Shown here: in pieces, positions 17,007 to 27,198 of the stretch
How positions within the stretch are numbered: the first letter of the stretch is position 1
Layout: every line of letters begins with the position of its first letter
Assembly (NCBI GenBank): GCA_031417835.1
Contig: JANOWJ010000181.1
Coordinates: forward strand, 29,105 to 93,104
Source of the DNA: JADJLQ01 sp031417835
GTDB taxonomy: Bacteria; Bacteroidota; Bacteroidia; Chitinophagales; Saprospiraceae
Reading direction: 5' to 3'
Length of the DNA: 64,000 bases
The notes under the pieces: generated by a model
Seen by the model: the letters and a program-made list of their open reading frames with translations, nothing else
Database searches by the model: none
Told to the model about the DNA's origin: nothing
Translations under genes and position numbers: made by a program

Positions 17007-19388
17007 ATGCTCAGAAACTACCTAAAAATTGCCCTCAGAAACTTACTGAAAAACAAGGTGTATTCCTTTATTAATATTGGTGGACTTGCCATAGGTATGG
17101 CAGTGGTTATGCTTATAGGGCTGTGGGTGTATGATGAGTTATCATATGATAAATATCATCAGAATTATGGCAAGATCGCGAGGGTCATGCAAAGTGGAAC
17201 ATTCAATGGAGAATTCGGTGCTGGAGGATTCCTACCGCTTCCATTAGGTACTGAGTTAAAAAATACGTATGCTGCAGATTTTAAGCATGTTGTTTTTTCT
17301 TCATGGACAGGAGAACATATTTTAGCTTACGAGGAAAATAAATTTACAAAAACCGGTAATTTTTTGAGTCCCGAGGCTCCTGAAATGTTTACTTTAAAGA
17401 TGTTGAAGGGAACAAGAGATGGATTAAAAGACCCGGCTTCTATTCTCTTATCCGAGTCAGTTGCATCCACACTTTTTGGTGATGCTGACCCAATGGGTAG
17501 GATCGTGAAGATAGATAACAGCCAGGATGTAAAAGTAACTGGTGTATTTGAAGATCTTCCCCGAAACTCAGATTTCGCAAATCTAACTTTTATAGCTCCT
17601 TGGGATCTTTATGTTTCAACAAGGGGTTGGGTAAAAAACGGATTGACACAATGGGACAATAATTCATGGGAAATACTGGCTCAGATTTCTGATAATTCAG
17701 ACTTTGAGAAGGTTTCTGCAAAAATTAAAAATATAATAGTCAAGCATAAACCTGAGGCTGCTCAATTTCACACAGCCGTTTTTTTGCACCCCATGAGCCA
17801 ATGGCATTTGTACACGGGCTGGGATAAGTCGGGTAACCTGGAAGGCAAGATTCAATATGTCTGGTTATTTGGAGTGATCGGCGTTTTTGTTTTGCTACTA
17901 GCTTGTATCAATTTTATGAACCTGAGTACAGCAAGGTCTGATAAACGTGCCAAAGAAGTGGGTATACGCAAAGCTGTAGGCTCGCTCAGAATCCAACTGA
18001 TCTCCCAGTTTTTCATCGAGTCGCTTTTGGTAGCGGGTCTAGCTTTTGTGCTGGCTTTGATAATGGTTTTTCTTGTTCTTCCATTCTTCAATGAAGCTAC
18101 TGACAAACAGTTGAGTATTCTTTGGAATAGTCCAGTTTTCTGGCTTTCCAGTCTTGGTTTTAGTTTATTTACTGGGATGATTGCAGGTAGTTATCCGGCT
18201 CTCTATTTATCTTCTTTTCAACCCGTAAAAGTATTGAAAGGAACTTTCAGTATGGGGCGTTTTGCTTCAGCACCCAGAAAAGTACTTGTGGTGCTTCAGT
18301 TTACGGTTTCGGTGACACTGACTATTGGAACTATTATCATTTCCCGTCAGATCCAACATGCCAAAAATCGGCCTATTGGTTATGATCGTAATGGCCTGAT
18401 TACTGTTGCGATGAATACTCCGGAGTTATATGGTAATTATAATCTGATAAGAAGTGAATTGCTGCGAACAGGGTCTGTAAAAGAAATGTCTACCTCTTCA
18501 ACTCAAGCGACTTATCTTAATTCTCAGAACGGAGGTTTTGAATGGGAAGGCAAGGATCCTAATTTCAAAGATAACTTTGGGACTATTGCCGTCTCTCATG
18601 ATTTTGGAAAAACTGTAGGTTGGCAATTTATACAAGGGCGAGACCTTTCCAGAGACTTTTCGACTGATTCTTCAGGGATGGTAATTAATGAAACAGCGGC
18701 TAAATACATAGGCATTAAAGAGCCTGTTGGTAAAATGATGAAGTGGCGCGGCAAAACTTACCATATTGTTGGTGTCATCAAAGATATGGTGATGGGGTCA
18801 CCCTTCGAGCCCGTTTATCAAACTGTTTTTATGCTTGATTATGACTGGGCTAATGTAATAAATATCAAACTGAATCCTGAAATGTCTACCAGGCAATCAT
18901 TGAGTAAGATTGAAAATGTATTCAAAATGATCAATCCGGGAAGTCCGTTTGATTATAAATTTTCTGATCAGGAATATGCCACCAAATTTTCAGCTGAAGA
19001 AAAGATAGGCAAGCTGGCTTCATTTTTTGCTACACTGGCAGTGTTTATTAGTTGCCTCGGCCTCTTCGGTTTAGCAAGTTTTGTAGCAGAGCAACGCACC
19101 AAAGAAATAGGAATTCGTAAAGTTTTGGGTGCATCAGTTGCCAATTTATGGCAATTATTGAGCAAAGATTTTGTGATTTTGGTCATCATTTCCTGCCTTA
19201 TAGCAGCACCAATTGCTTATTATTTTATGCACGATTGGTTGCAAGAATATACATACCGAATAGAAATAAGCTGGTGGATATTTGTGTTTGCTGGTGCTGG
19301 AGCTTTGGTAATTACTTTATTGACGGTGAGTTATCAAGCCATTAAAGCTGCTTTGATGAATCCGGTGAGATCACTTAAAAATGAATAA
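17007..19388 (+). CDS. Double-FtsX ABC transporter permease, copy 4
   Basis: The 793-residue protein starts MLRNYLKIALRNLLKNKVYS. The first FtsX block reads ACINFMNLSTARS and KEVGIRKAVGS, the last KEIGIRKVLGA, and the end is NPVRSLKNE. The first 30 residues are nearly identical to those of the next gene (19413), while the periplasmic cores differ strongly. That fits either constraint on the N-terminal helix or partial conversion. A 24-base gap to the next permease implies one transcript. There is no ATPase nearby. Confidence 0.92.
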   Translation: MLRNYLKIALRNLLKNKVYSFINIGGLAIGMAVVMLIGLWVYDELSYDKYHQNYGKIARVMQSGTFNGEFGAGGFLPLPLGTELKNTYAADFKHVVFSSWTGEHILAYEENKFTKTGNFLSPEAPEMFTLKMLKGTRDGLKDPASILLSESVASTLFGDADPMGRIVKIDNSQDVKVTGVFEDLPRNSDFANLTFIAPWDLYVSTRGWVKNGLTQWDNNSWEILAQISDNSDFEKVSAKIKNIIVKHKPEAAQFHTAVFLHPMSQWHLYTGWDKSGNLEGKIQYVWLFGVIGVFVLLLACINFMNLSTARSDKRAKEVGIRKAVGSLRIQLISQFFIESLLVAGLAFVLALIMVFLVLPFFNEATDKQLSILWNSPVFWLSSLGFSLFTGMIAGSYPALYLSSFQPVKVLKGTFSMGRFASAPRKVLVVLQFTVSVTLTIGTIIISRQIQHAKNRPIGYDRNGLITVAMNTPELYGNYNLIRSELLRTGSVKEMSTSSTQATYLNSQNGGFEWEGKDPNFKDNFGTIAVSHDFGKTVGWQFIQGRDLSRDFSTDSSGMVINETAAKYIGIKEPVGKMMKWRGKTYHIVGVIKDMVMGSPFEPVYQTVFMLDYDWANVINIKLNPEMSTRQSLSKIENVFKMINPGSPFDYKFSDQEYATKFSAEEKIGKLASFFATLAVFISCLGLFGLASFVAEQRTKEIGIRKVLGASVANLWQLLSKDFVILVIISCLIAAPIAYYFMHDWLQEYTYRIEISWWIFVFAGAGALVITLLTVSYQAIKAALMNPVRSLKNE

Positions 19389-19412
19389 TTAAGCTTTAAA
19401 TAAATTAAGAAA

Positions 19413-21806
19413 ATGTTTAGAAATTACTTAAAAATTGCATGCCGAAACCTACTGAAAAACAAGGTTTATAGTAGCATAAATATCGCTGGGCTTGCTATTG
19501 GCTTGACAGCGGCAATACTTATTTTGCTTTATGTAAAAGATGAAGTGAGTTATGACCGATTCCATACTAATGCGCCAAATATTTATCGTGTTGTAAGTGA
19601 TTGGTACAATCCAGACGGTTCGGTTGGGCATCATGATGGGCTTACGAGCAATTTGCAAGGACCAACTTTTAAAGAGAGAATCCCTGAAATTGAGGCTTTT
19701 GTACGATATTCAAGTAGTGTAAGAGATATACGTGCATTAGGCGAAGTCAAAGGCTATGAAGTAATGCGTACCGATAGCAATTTCTTCTCCGTTTTTGATT
19801 TTCAGATGCTCAGCGGAAATCCGAAAACGGCTCTATCAAATCCCAATTCGGTAGTGATATCAGAAGAAATGGCAATAAAGTTTTTCAATTCTACCGATGT
19901 TATTAGTAAAACTATACACATAAAAGGAGATAATAAATTTGATCCTTATTTGATAACCGGCGTCACTAAAAAATGCCCACAAAACAGCTCAATAAAATTC
20001 AATTTTTTGCTACCAAAATATGTAAGTCCGGAAGAAACTGCTGGTAGCGAGTGGTGGTTCAACTTTTTTCAGCACACCTTTATTTTGCTGAATCCGAAGG
20101 CAAATATTACACATGTGGTGAACAAGATGAAACATGTAAATGAAACTGATGCTGCCCCGGCAAACAAAATCATAGCACAGAAATACGAAATCAAAGAAAA
20201 AGTAGTATTTAATCTGCAAGCCATGAGAGACATGCATCTCAGTACCAATTTGACTGCACAAAATGGACTTGTAGATTCCAGCAACCCAACATATGGCTAT
20301 ATATTATCAACAATTGCTTTATTTATTTTACTGATTGCATGCATCAATTTTATCAATCTTACAGTGTCTCGTTCGCTCAAAAGAGCCAAAGAAATAGGCG
20401 TTAGAAAAGTAGTAGGGAGCAGCCGAAAACAATTGATTGGGCAGTTTCTGGTCGAGTCAGTTTTACTTAGTGTTATTGCTTTCGCCTTGGCAGTTTTGTT
20501 GGTTCAGCTCATCTTACCCTCATTCAATCAATTAGCAAATAAATCGCTTTCGCTTTCCTATCTTTTTGATACAAAACTTCTATTAGGCTATTTCTTGATT
20601 TTCGTAATCACATCTCTTTTGGCAGGGTTTTATCCTGCATTGGTACTATCGAGTTATAGCCCCATGCAGACGCTTTATGGGCGATTCTATCTTTTGGGCA
20701 AAAACTATTTGCAGAAGTCATTGGTAGTTTTACAATTTGGCTTGGCTTCTTTTCTAATCATTGTTACCTTTAGCATTTACTCACAGTTCAACTATCTTAT
20801 TAGCAAAGACTTAGGCTATGATGATAGCAATGTGATTTTGGTTGAAAAATGGGATTTGACTAAACAAAATTCTATACTTTTTAAAGAACAACTCCTCCAA
20901 AATCCAAATATTCTACAGGTTGCTCCTAAAAATGGAGAAAATTGGGAGGATATAGCCAAAATAAATGGCGGACAAAAACTCCAATTTGCGTATGCAATTG
21001 TAGATGAAGAATTCTTGCCATTATATAAAATCCCAATTGTCGCAGGGCGAAATTTTTCAAAAGATTTTCCTGCAGATTCTGTTAAGTCAATCCTGGTCAA
21101 TGAAGCATTTGTTCAGGAAGCAAACTGGAAAAACCCGCTTGGGCAAGTAGTAGATTTTTCTTTCGACAGTATTGGAAAATACCAAGTGGTAGGGGTGGTA
21201 AAAGATTATCATTACCGATCGCTTGCTACTGAAATCAAGCCGCAATTATTTATTATGCAAAATACTGGTTTGGGATTTGTAAATATCAGAATCAAGCCGA
21301 ACACCGAATCTGCCAGTCTTGCTCATATTGAAAAAACCTTCAAAAAACTTTTCCCGATGAATGCCTTTGTCTATACATTCAAAGATTTAGAAAACGAAAA
21401 AGCCTACGAATCTGAAGGAAAATGGAAACAAATCATGCTCTTCGGGGCTATTCTCACCATTTTTATTTCCTGCATTGGCTTGTTTGGCTTGGCAACACTT
21501 TCAGGTGAAAAACGCACCAAAGAAATTGGCATTAGAAAAGTAGTAGGTGCATCAGTAACTAATATTGCGGTCTTACTGTCTACTGATTTTGTGAAATTGG
21601 TATCCATATCTTTACTTTTTTCATTTCCCTTTGCCTATTATGCTATTCAAAAATGGCTTGAAAATTACCCGTTCCGTGTTGGTTTTAATATTTGGATTTT
21701 CGTATTTACGGCTTTTGTAACAATTTTAATAGCCTTATTTACAGTTAGTTTGCAGTCAGTTCGAGCAGCATTGATGAATCCTGTGAAAAGCTTGAAAACA
21801 GAGTAG
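19413..21806 (+). CDS. Double-FtsX ABC transporter permease, copy 5
   Basis: The 797-residue protein begins MFRNYLKIACRNLLKNKVYS. The first FtsX motif is KEIGVRKVVGS after ACINFINLTVSRS, the last KEIGIRKVVGA, and the C-terminus is NPVKSLKTE. It lies 24 bases after copy 4. Codon choice looks more AT-rich than in the copies at 3812-14329, which may mean separate ancestry of the two halves of the array; I did not compute it. Confidence 0.92.
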   Translation: MFRNYLKIACRNLLKNKVYSSINIAGLAIGLTAAILILLYVKDEVSYDRFHTNAPNIYRVVSDWYNPDGSVGHHDGLTSNLQGPTFKERIPEIEAFVRYSSSVRDIRALGEVKGYEVMRTDSNFFSVFDFQMLSGNPKTALSNPNSVVISEEMAIKFFNSTDVISKTIHIKGDNKFDPYLITGVTKKCPQNSSIKFNFLLPKYVSPEETAGSEWWFNFFQHTFILLNPKANITHVVNKMKHVNETDAAPANKIIAQKYEIKEKVVFNLQAMRDMHLSTNLTAQNGLVDSSNPTYGYILSTIALFILLIACINFINLTVSRSLKRAKEIGVRKVVGSSRKQLIGQFLVESVLLSVIAFALAVLLVQLILPSFNQLANKSLSLSYLFDTKLLLGYFLIFVITSLLAGFYPALVLSSYSPMQTLYGRFYLLGKNYLQKSLVVLQFGLASFLIIVTFSIYSQFNYLISKDLGYDDSNVILVEKWDLTKQNSILFKEQLLQNPNILQVAPKNGENWEDIAKINGGQKLQFAYAIVDEEFLPLYKIPIVAGRNFSKDFPADSVKSILVNEAFVQEANWKNPLGQVVDFSFDSIGKYQVVGVVKDYHYRSLATEIKPQLFIMQNTGLGFVNIRIKPNTESASLAHIEKTFKKLFPMNAFVYTFKDLENEKAYESEGKWKQIMLFGAILTIFISCIGLFGLATLSGEKRTKEIGIRKVVGASVTNIAVLLSTDFVKLVSISLLFSFPFAYYAIQKWLENYPFRVGFNIWIFVFTAFVTILIALFTVSLQSVRAALMNPVKSLKTE

Positions 21807-21972
21807 AAGCTAATAATTCTGACTAATTTGAGATCTTAGGTTGCTCCTGCACGCTTCTTTAAGCTCTTTTGTAAAATCATATTTTCCGCTTTTTTCGACC
21901 AGTGTGAACGAATTCGAGTAAATTGATACACAATTTGGATTTATTGTGAGCCTTGAATAATATGCGGACTAT

Positions 21973-24420
21973 ATGATTTTAAATTTATTCAAATCTGGTT
22001 TAAAAAATCTTATACGCAATAAATTATTTTTTGTAATTAATTTATTGGGATTGTCGTTGGGTATCAGCGTCAGCCTTGTCATCTATATCATGGTGCAGTT
22101 TGATTATAGCCACGATCGATTTCACCCTGAAATAGATCGTATTTATAGGATAGTTTCGGAGTCTGATGGTGATGGTAGTATGGCGAAGACTGCAGCTATA
22201 CAAGGCCCTTTTTATAACGCAATGATGGCTGAGGTGAAAGGAATAGAGGAAGCATCACCATTGATTAGAGTCAATTTTAAGGTGAATATAATTGAAGGGT
22301 CAACTGAAGTCAAAACGTTCAATAATCAGTATGACATGGTGATCGTAGAGCCTGCTTACTTTAACATATTTAAGTATCGTTGGCTTTTGGGGGATATAGC
22401 GACTTTAACTAACCCTTATTGTGTAGTTTTGACTGAAGATAGAGCTAAGAAATATTTCAAAGGGCTTGACCTAAGCCAGATCATTGGCAAGGCTATAACA
22501 TACAATGACTCACTTAAAGTAAAGGTCGTTGGTATAGTACAATCATTGCCTTCAAACTCCGAATTGATATTTCAAGATTTTATATCATATGCTACATTTT
22601 CACAAACCAATTTGAAGGGTCATATAAATTTGGATACCTGGTCTTCTCTAAATTCGGATCATCAGTTGCTGGTGAAATTATGGCTATCGACCAACACTCA
22701 CCAGGTGGAAAAGGACCTGTTGGGACTTCGACACAAGCACCTAACTATTGAAAATGATAAAACGCATTACATACTTCAAAAGTTTGCTGATATCCATTTT
22801 GACACCACGTATGGCAATTATAAGCGAAGAGTAGCAGATCGACCGACCACTAATGCATTAATCATCGTAGCACTTTTTTTTATCATTCTTGGTTGTTCAA
22901 ATTTTATAATTTTATCCACTGCCGAAGCTTCCATGCGGACTAAAGAAATAGGTATTCGTAAAGTTTTAGGTAGCTCGGCCAGGCTGCTGGCTACACAGTA
23001 TTTAATTGAAGTATTTTATCTTGTTGGATTTGCACTCCTTTTGTCGATTATTTCGGTTCCATTTTTTATTCAATTGTTTAGAAATTTTATACCCGCCGAA
23101 ATTCGGCTTTCAAGTTTGTTTCAGAGCCATGTGTTTTTATTTGCAATCTTTTTATCGGTATTTGTAACACTTTTAGGTGGCCTGTATCCTGCATTGCTAA
23201 TGTCGAGATTCCACCCTATCGCCGCAATTAAAGGCGGGATGTTGAAAGGCTCTGCTTCTTTCATTTTGATCAGAAAGGGGTTAGTGTTGGTACAATTGAT
23301 CACAGCACTTTTATTCATTTTAAGTTTTTTAGTTGTTTTTAAACAATTGAAATATTTGTCACATAAAGACCTAGGGTTTAGAAAAAATGCTATCATATAC
23401 TTTTCCGCACCGCTTAAACTTCATATTGGTAAATCATCATTCATCCTTGCTAATGTTTTTAAAGAGAAGTTGAATTCTATACCCGGCATTGAGCTGGTCA
23501 GTCTAGGTGGCGAACCTCCAAGCGCTTCCAGCTCAAGTACAAGTGAAATAGATTACCCAAATGGGAATTCAAATATTAAAATTAATTCTCAGGTAAAGTC
23601 TGGCGATTCATTATTTTTTAAGTTGTACCAGATTCCTCTTGTGATAGGCAGGATGCCTCGATATCATTTGGATTCCTCTTTTGGAGAAGTGGTAATTAAT
23701 GAGACTTTGGCTCAACAACTAGGAGTAGATGATTATTCAAAATTGATAGGCACTTCGTTTGGACCTGGGACTAAGGCAAAAATAGTTGGTATTTGTAAAG
23801 ATTTTAATATGAGATCCCTTCATGCTCCGATTATGCCAATGTACTTATCTTCAAATCCTAGGCGTTGCAATCTTTATCATATTGGCCTTGAAGAAAATGG
23901 CTCAAAATCGCAGGATCTCAAAATACTGACACAGATAAAATCGTACTATCAAGAGTTGTTTCCAGGTTCTGAATTTAGATATACATTTTTGGACGAAGAA
24001 TTGTCTATGTTTTATTTATCTGAACAACACATTTCGAAATTAATTAATTGGTGTATGGTACTTGCTATTTTCGTTTGTTGCATTGGTTTGTATGGCTTGA
24101 TGATGCATACTTTACGAACAAGACAGAAAGAAATTGGGATAAGAAAAGTTATAGGCGCAAGTGTTGAAAATATTGTTCTCTTGTTCTTTTATGAATTCGT
24201 CAGAATATTTTTAGTAGCGTTGGTCATTGCTAGCCCATTCGTATATCTTTATGGACAAAAATGGTTGAATAGTTATGCTTATCGGACGGAGATCTCACTT
24301 TGGCTATTCCCAACAGGCGGTATGATTCTTTTGTTGATTGTTATGGCCATCTTTAGATTTACTATCGTCCAAGCTGCTAAGGCTAATCCAATCAAAGCAT
24401 TACGGATGAATGATGTTTGA
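21973..24420 (+). CDS. Double-FtsX ABC transporter permease, copy 6
   Basis: The 815-residue protein starts MILNLFKSGLKNLIRNKLFF. The first FtsX block reads GCSNFIILSTAEAS and KEIGIRKVLGS, lacking the usual AC-NF-N core. The last carries KEIGIRKVIGA, and the tail is NPIKALRMNDV rather than the usual terminal Glu. It is the most divergent copy of the downstream trio. A gap of 166 bases separates it from copy 5, so it may have its own promoter. There is no ATPase nearby. Confidence 0.9.
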   Translation: MILNLFKSGLKNLIRNKLFFVINLLGLSLGISVSLVIYIMVQFDYSHDRFHPEIDRIYRIVSESDGDGSMAKTAAIQGPFYNAMMAEVKGIEEASPLIRVNFKVNIIEGSTEVKTFNNQYDMVIVEPAYFNIFKYRWLLGDIATLTNPYCVVLTEDRAKKYFKGLDLSQIIGKAITYNDSLKVKVVGIVQSLPSNSELIFQDFISYATFSQTNLKGHINLDTWSSLNSDHQLLVKLWLSTNTHQVEKDLLGLRHKHLTIENDKTHYILQKFADIHFDTTYGNYKRRVADRPTTNALIIVALFFIILGCSNFIILSTAEASMRTKEIGIRKVLGSSARLLATQYLIEVFYLVGFALLLSIISVPFFIQLFRNFIPAEIRLSSLFQSHVFLFAIFLSVFVTLLGGLYPALLMSRFHPIAAIKGGMLKGSASFILIRKGLVLVQLITALLFILSFLVVFKQLKYLSHKDLGFRKNAIIYFSAPLKLHIGKSSFILANVFKEKLNSIPGIELVSLGGEPPSASSSSTSEIDYPNGNSNIKINSQVKSGDSLFFKLYQIPLVIGRMPRYHLDSSFGEVVINETLAQQLGVDDYSKLIGTSFGPGTKAKIVGICKDFNMRSLHAPIMPMYLSSNPRRCNLYHIGLEENGSKSQDLKILTQIKSYYQELFPGSEFRYTFLDEELSMFYLSEQHISKLINWCMVLAIFVCCIGLYGLMMHTLRTRQKEIGIRKVIGASVENIVLLFFYEFVRIFLVALVIASPFVYLYGQKWLNSYAYRTEISLWLFPTGGMILLLIVMAIFRFTIVQAAKANPIKALRMNDV

Positions 24421-24951
24421 CCTAGCTTGCACACACGTTTAAAATATGAATTGATTCTCCTTTATTATTTTCTTTATCATCTATTTCTGATGAGATGAAG
24501 TTAAACTCTATTCTTACTAGGTATACTCGATGTTTTTTGAAATTGAAAAACGAGGATATTAAGGGAGGATAGGATCGTTGGATCTATTCAAATTCTGGAG
24601 CCAGTGTTCAAAATCTATGTCCGTAGATTAATTTGTCAGCCATTCTGTGCTAACCAACAGGAATGTAACAGCCTGTAAATCATGTATATATAATAATTAG
24701 TAAGATTTTTTATGTTTAAATGTAGATATCTCGATTAATAATCTTCGTTTTATAGCAGCTAAATCTGTTTTGGCTAGAATCATCACCCCTTAGAGCCAAG
24801 GCAAGACAATCCGGGCTTAAGTCAAACCTTATTTACCCTTTGGGAAAAACAAGCACAACTTTTTTTTGATTTTATCAAACCCATCGACTTATATTTAGAT
24901 TCTGTAATTCAATCGCAATTTTTTTATTAAAAAATACTTAAATTAAAAAAC
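24421..24951. other. Intergenic stretch, no supported gene
   Basis: These 531 AT-rich bases lie between the last permease and the enolase-superfamily gene. I found no credible open frame. A TATATTTA resembling the -7 box lies near 24890, with no convincing partner upstream. A weak 6-bp stem (TTGGCT/AGCCAA) lies near 24768-24799. Confidence 0.4.
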
Positions 24952-26430
24952 ATGTCAACTCCTTCACAAAAATTCTTAGCCAAATTTGGGCTCTCTGACC
25001 CTGAGCCAGAAGTATTGCAACACATTGATCCTGCTATTCCTAAGGACCATAAAGATCGTCGTGATTTTTTAAAAAAATCTATAGGTGGTCTAGCGCTGGG
25101 TAGCATGATGTTTTCTACAACTGAAGAGACTTTGGAGCACTCCACTTCAAAGGTCAATCGGCACTCTGCACCTTCGGATCTTAAGATTACCGACATGAAG
25201 TATGCAGTGGTGCTCAATGGTGGTGGCCGATGCCCGGTCATCAAATTGGAGACCAACCAAGGTATAGTAGGACTAGGCGAGGTGCGCGATGGCGCCGATT
25301 GGCGCTATGCTTTATTCCTGAAAAGTAGAATTAAAGGCATGAATCCTACCAGTGTCGAGCAGATCTTTAAGCGCGTAAAACAGTTTGGCTTTCATGCCCG
25401 TCAAGGCGGGGGAGTCTGTGCGGTAGAAATGGCCCTCTGGGATCTGGCAGGTAAGGCTTATAATGTACCGGCATATCAATTGCTAGGAGGTAAGTATAGA
25501 GATAAAGTAAGATTGTATGCAGATACACCACAAGTACCAGATCCTATAGCTTTTGCGGAGAAAATGAGAGTCAGAATGGTAGACAAAGGGTTTACATTTT
25601 TAAAAATGGACTTTGGTATAGAACTCATCAGCAAAATCCCAGGTACGATCATCAATGGCAATTTTTGGGATGTAAGTCGACAATGGTCCAATGAGCCCAT
25701 GAGTTATGGAGCCGCACTGCATCCACTCACGCAGGTACAGATTACGGATAAAGGTTTGGAAGAAATCTGTAAGTACATCGCTCGAGTTCGTGAGGTGGTG
25801 GGTATGGAGATTCCATTAGCATCAGATCATTATGGCCACTTTGATTCAAATAATGCGATCCGCCTGGGTCGCGCTGTCGAAAAATATCGTCTGGCATGGT
25901 TAGAGGATATGATCCCTTGGCAGTTGACTTCACAATTAAAAGAAATCAAAACGGCATTTGAGACTCCGTTATGTACAGGAGAGGATATCTATCTTAAAGA
26001 AGAATTCGTAAAACTCTGCGATACTCAATCTGTCGATATCGTTCACCCTGACTTAGCTACTTCCGGCGGCTTATTAGAAACTAAAAAGATAGGTGATTAT
26101 GCAGAAGAAAAAGGTATAGCGATGGCTATGCACTTTGCCGGACTGCCTATCTCATTTATGGCCAATGTACATTGCGCAGCAGCCACTCAAAATGTCATGG
26201 GTCTCGAAAATCACTCTATTGATGTGCCCTATTGGCCCAATCTAGTGAAGACTGTTGACGGTAAACCATTATATGAAAAAGGTTATGCAGCAGTACCCAA
26301 CACTCCTGGTCTCGGTATTGAACTCAATGAAGAAGAGATGAAAAAACATTTGGCGCCGGAAAATACTACATTCTTTGCTCCGACCCCAGAATGGGATAAT
26401 ATTAGGAGTTGGGATAGGTTGTGGAGCTAG
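24952..26430 (+). CDS. Tat-exported enolase-superfamily enzyme (mandelate racemase/muconate lactonizing type)
   Basis: The 492-residue protein has a 35-residue leading stretch and then DRRDFLKKSIGG, a textbook Tat motif, so it should act outside the cytoplasm. The barrel shows the three metal ligands at exactly 26-residue spacing: Asp292 (ASDHYG), Glu318 (LEDM) and Glu344 (TGEDIY). A candidate general base is His394 (MAMHFAG), and KMDFG may hold the second-strand Lys. Members dehydrate or racemise acid sugars; which acid cannot be read here. The long cytosolic n-region before the RR motif is unusual. No close neighbours share its strand. Confidence 0.85.
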   Translation: MSTPSQKFLAKFGLSDPEPEVLQHIDPAIPKDHKDRRDFLKKSIGGLALGSMMFSTTEETLEHSTSKVNRHSAPSDLKITDMKYAVVLNGGGRCPVIKLETNQGIVGLGEVRDGADWRYALFLKSRIKGMNPTSVEQIFKRVKQFGFHARQGGGVCAVEMALWDLAGKAYNVPAYQLLGGKYRDKVRLYADTPQVPDPIAFAEKMRVRMVDKGFTFLKMDFGIELISKIPGTIINGNFWDVSRQWSNEPMSYGAALHPLTQVQITDKGLEEICKYIARVREVVGMEIPLASDHYGHFDSNNAIRLGRAVEKYRLAWLEDMIPWQLTSQLKEIKTAFETPLCTGEDIYLKEEFVKLCDTQSVDIVHPDLATSGGLLETKKIGDYAEEKGIAMAMHFAGLPISFMANVHCAAATQNVMGLENHSIDVPYWPNLVKTVDGKPLYEKGYAAVPNTPGLGIELNEEEMKKHLAPENTTFFAPTPEWDNIRSWDRLWS

Positions 26431-26438
26431 GATATAGT

Positions 26439-26550
26439 GAATGACGAATTTTTTGAATGACGAATGACGAATAACGACGAGTAAACGAATTCGTCATTCG
26501 AAACATTCGTCATTTGAATTATTCGTCATTCGAATTATTCGTACAATTCG
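26439..26550. repeat. Self-complementary array (GAATGACGAAT units, then ATTCGTCATTC units)
   Basis: Three left-hand units (26439-26490) are followed by three or more right-hand units in reverse complement (26491-26550), giving a long potential hairpin. It fills the gap between two convergent genes (ends at 26430 and 26635). Design matches the arrays at 6186, 11826 and 52414, but the unit sequence is different. A shared terminator-like role is inference. Confidence 0.75.
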
Positions 26551-26634
26551 ACATTAGAAACATGGGAATGAGAATTTATGAATAATGATCGGAACGATGG
26601 ATTAATACTATATAAAAAGGGGATTTATAGGCAA

Positions 26635-27138
26635 TTATTGAGTCAGTAAATACTGCATTTCTTCCCTTTGATTGTTGTATGCTTCTATGTTGCCATTAAG
26701 TATAAATTTCTTGGATTTCCGTGAACCGCCTATTAATCCAATCATAATAGGTAATGGGGCGATTAATATTGATGTATAATCAAAGCTTTCCTCGCTGGAG
26801 GAGAATGCGGAAATAAGTCCAGAAAATACAATAATGCCAAGTCCAATAACGGTACCTTTTACAGCACCTTTTCCATGATTAACTTTTGAATAGACTGTGA
26901 CTCTAGCTACCTGATGCGCTGGTAAAAATTGATCAATATAGATATTCTTACCTAGCACTTTAGTTTCTATTAATATGCTATCCTGTTTGAATGCTTTGAC
27001 AAAAGTCCTGCCTTTGAAGGATCCACTTGTAAGTGAGATAACACCCCTGTACCGTACTTCCTGAGCAGAGCTAATATGAGAATGAATCAAAAATAGATAC
27101 ATTGCGAGCGCAATACTAAGTTGGATTGTACCTTTCAT
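26635..27138 (-). CDS. Exported glycine-zipper-like protein, tandem paralogue A
   Basis: The 167-residue protein has an N-terminal signal peptide (cleavage likely near SSAQ). It shares SLTSGSFKGRTFVK, FKQDSILIETKV, GKNIYIDQFLPAHQVA and LIGGSRKSKKFILNG with its two neighbours. The middle, GKGAVKGTVIGLGIIV, looks like a glycine-zipper membrane segment. It is shorter than B and C because it lacks about ten residues in the hydrophobic stretch after the EES/EDD site. Function is unknown; it could be a periplasmic or outer-membrane-associated protein. It is last in the run of three and closest to the convergent repeat. Confidence 0.7.
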   Translation of the reverse strand: MKGTIQLSIALAMYLFLIHSHISSAQEVRYRGVISLTSGSFKGRTFVKAFKQDSILIETKVLGKNIYIDQFLPAHQVARVTVYSKVNHGKGAVKGTVIGLGIIVFSGLISAFSSSEESFDYTSILIAPLPIMIGLIGGSRKSKKFILNGNIEAYNNQREEMQYLLTQ

Positions 27139-27198
27139 GAATTTTTAATTTTGATATTTATTTATTCTGATTAGTTTTTTAGAAATAGTAATTAATAA

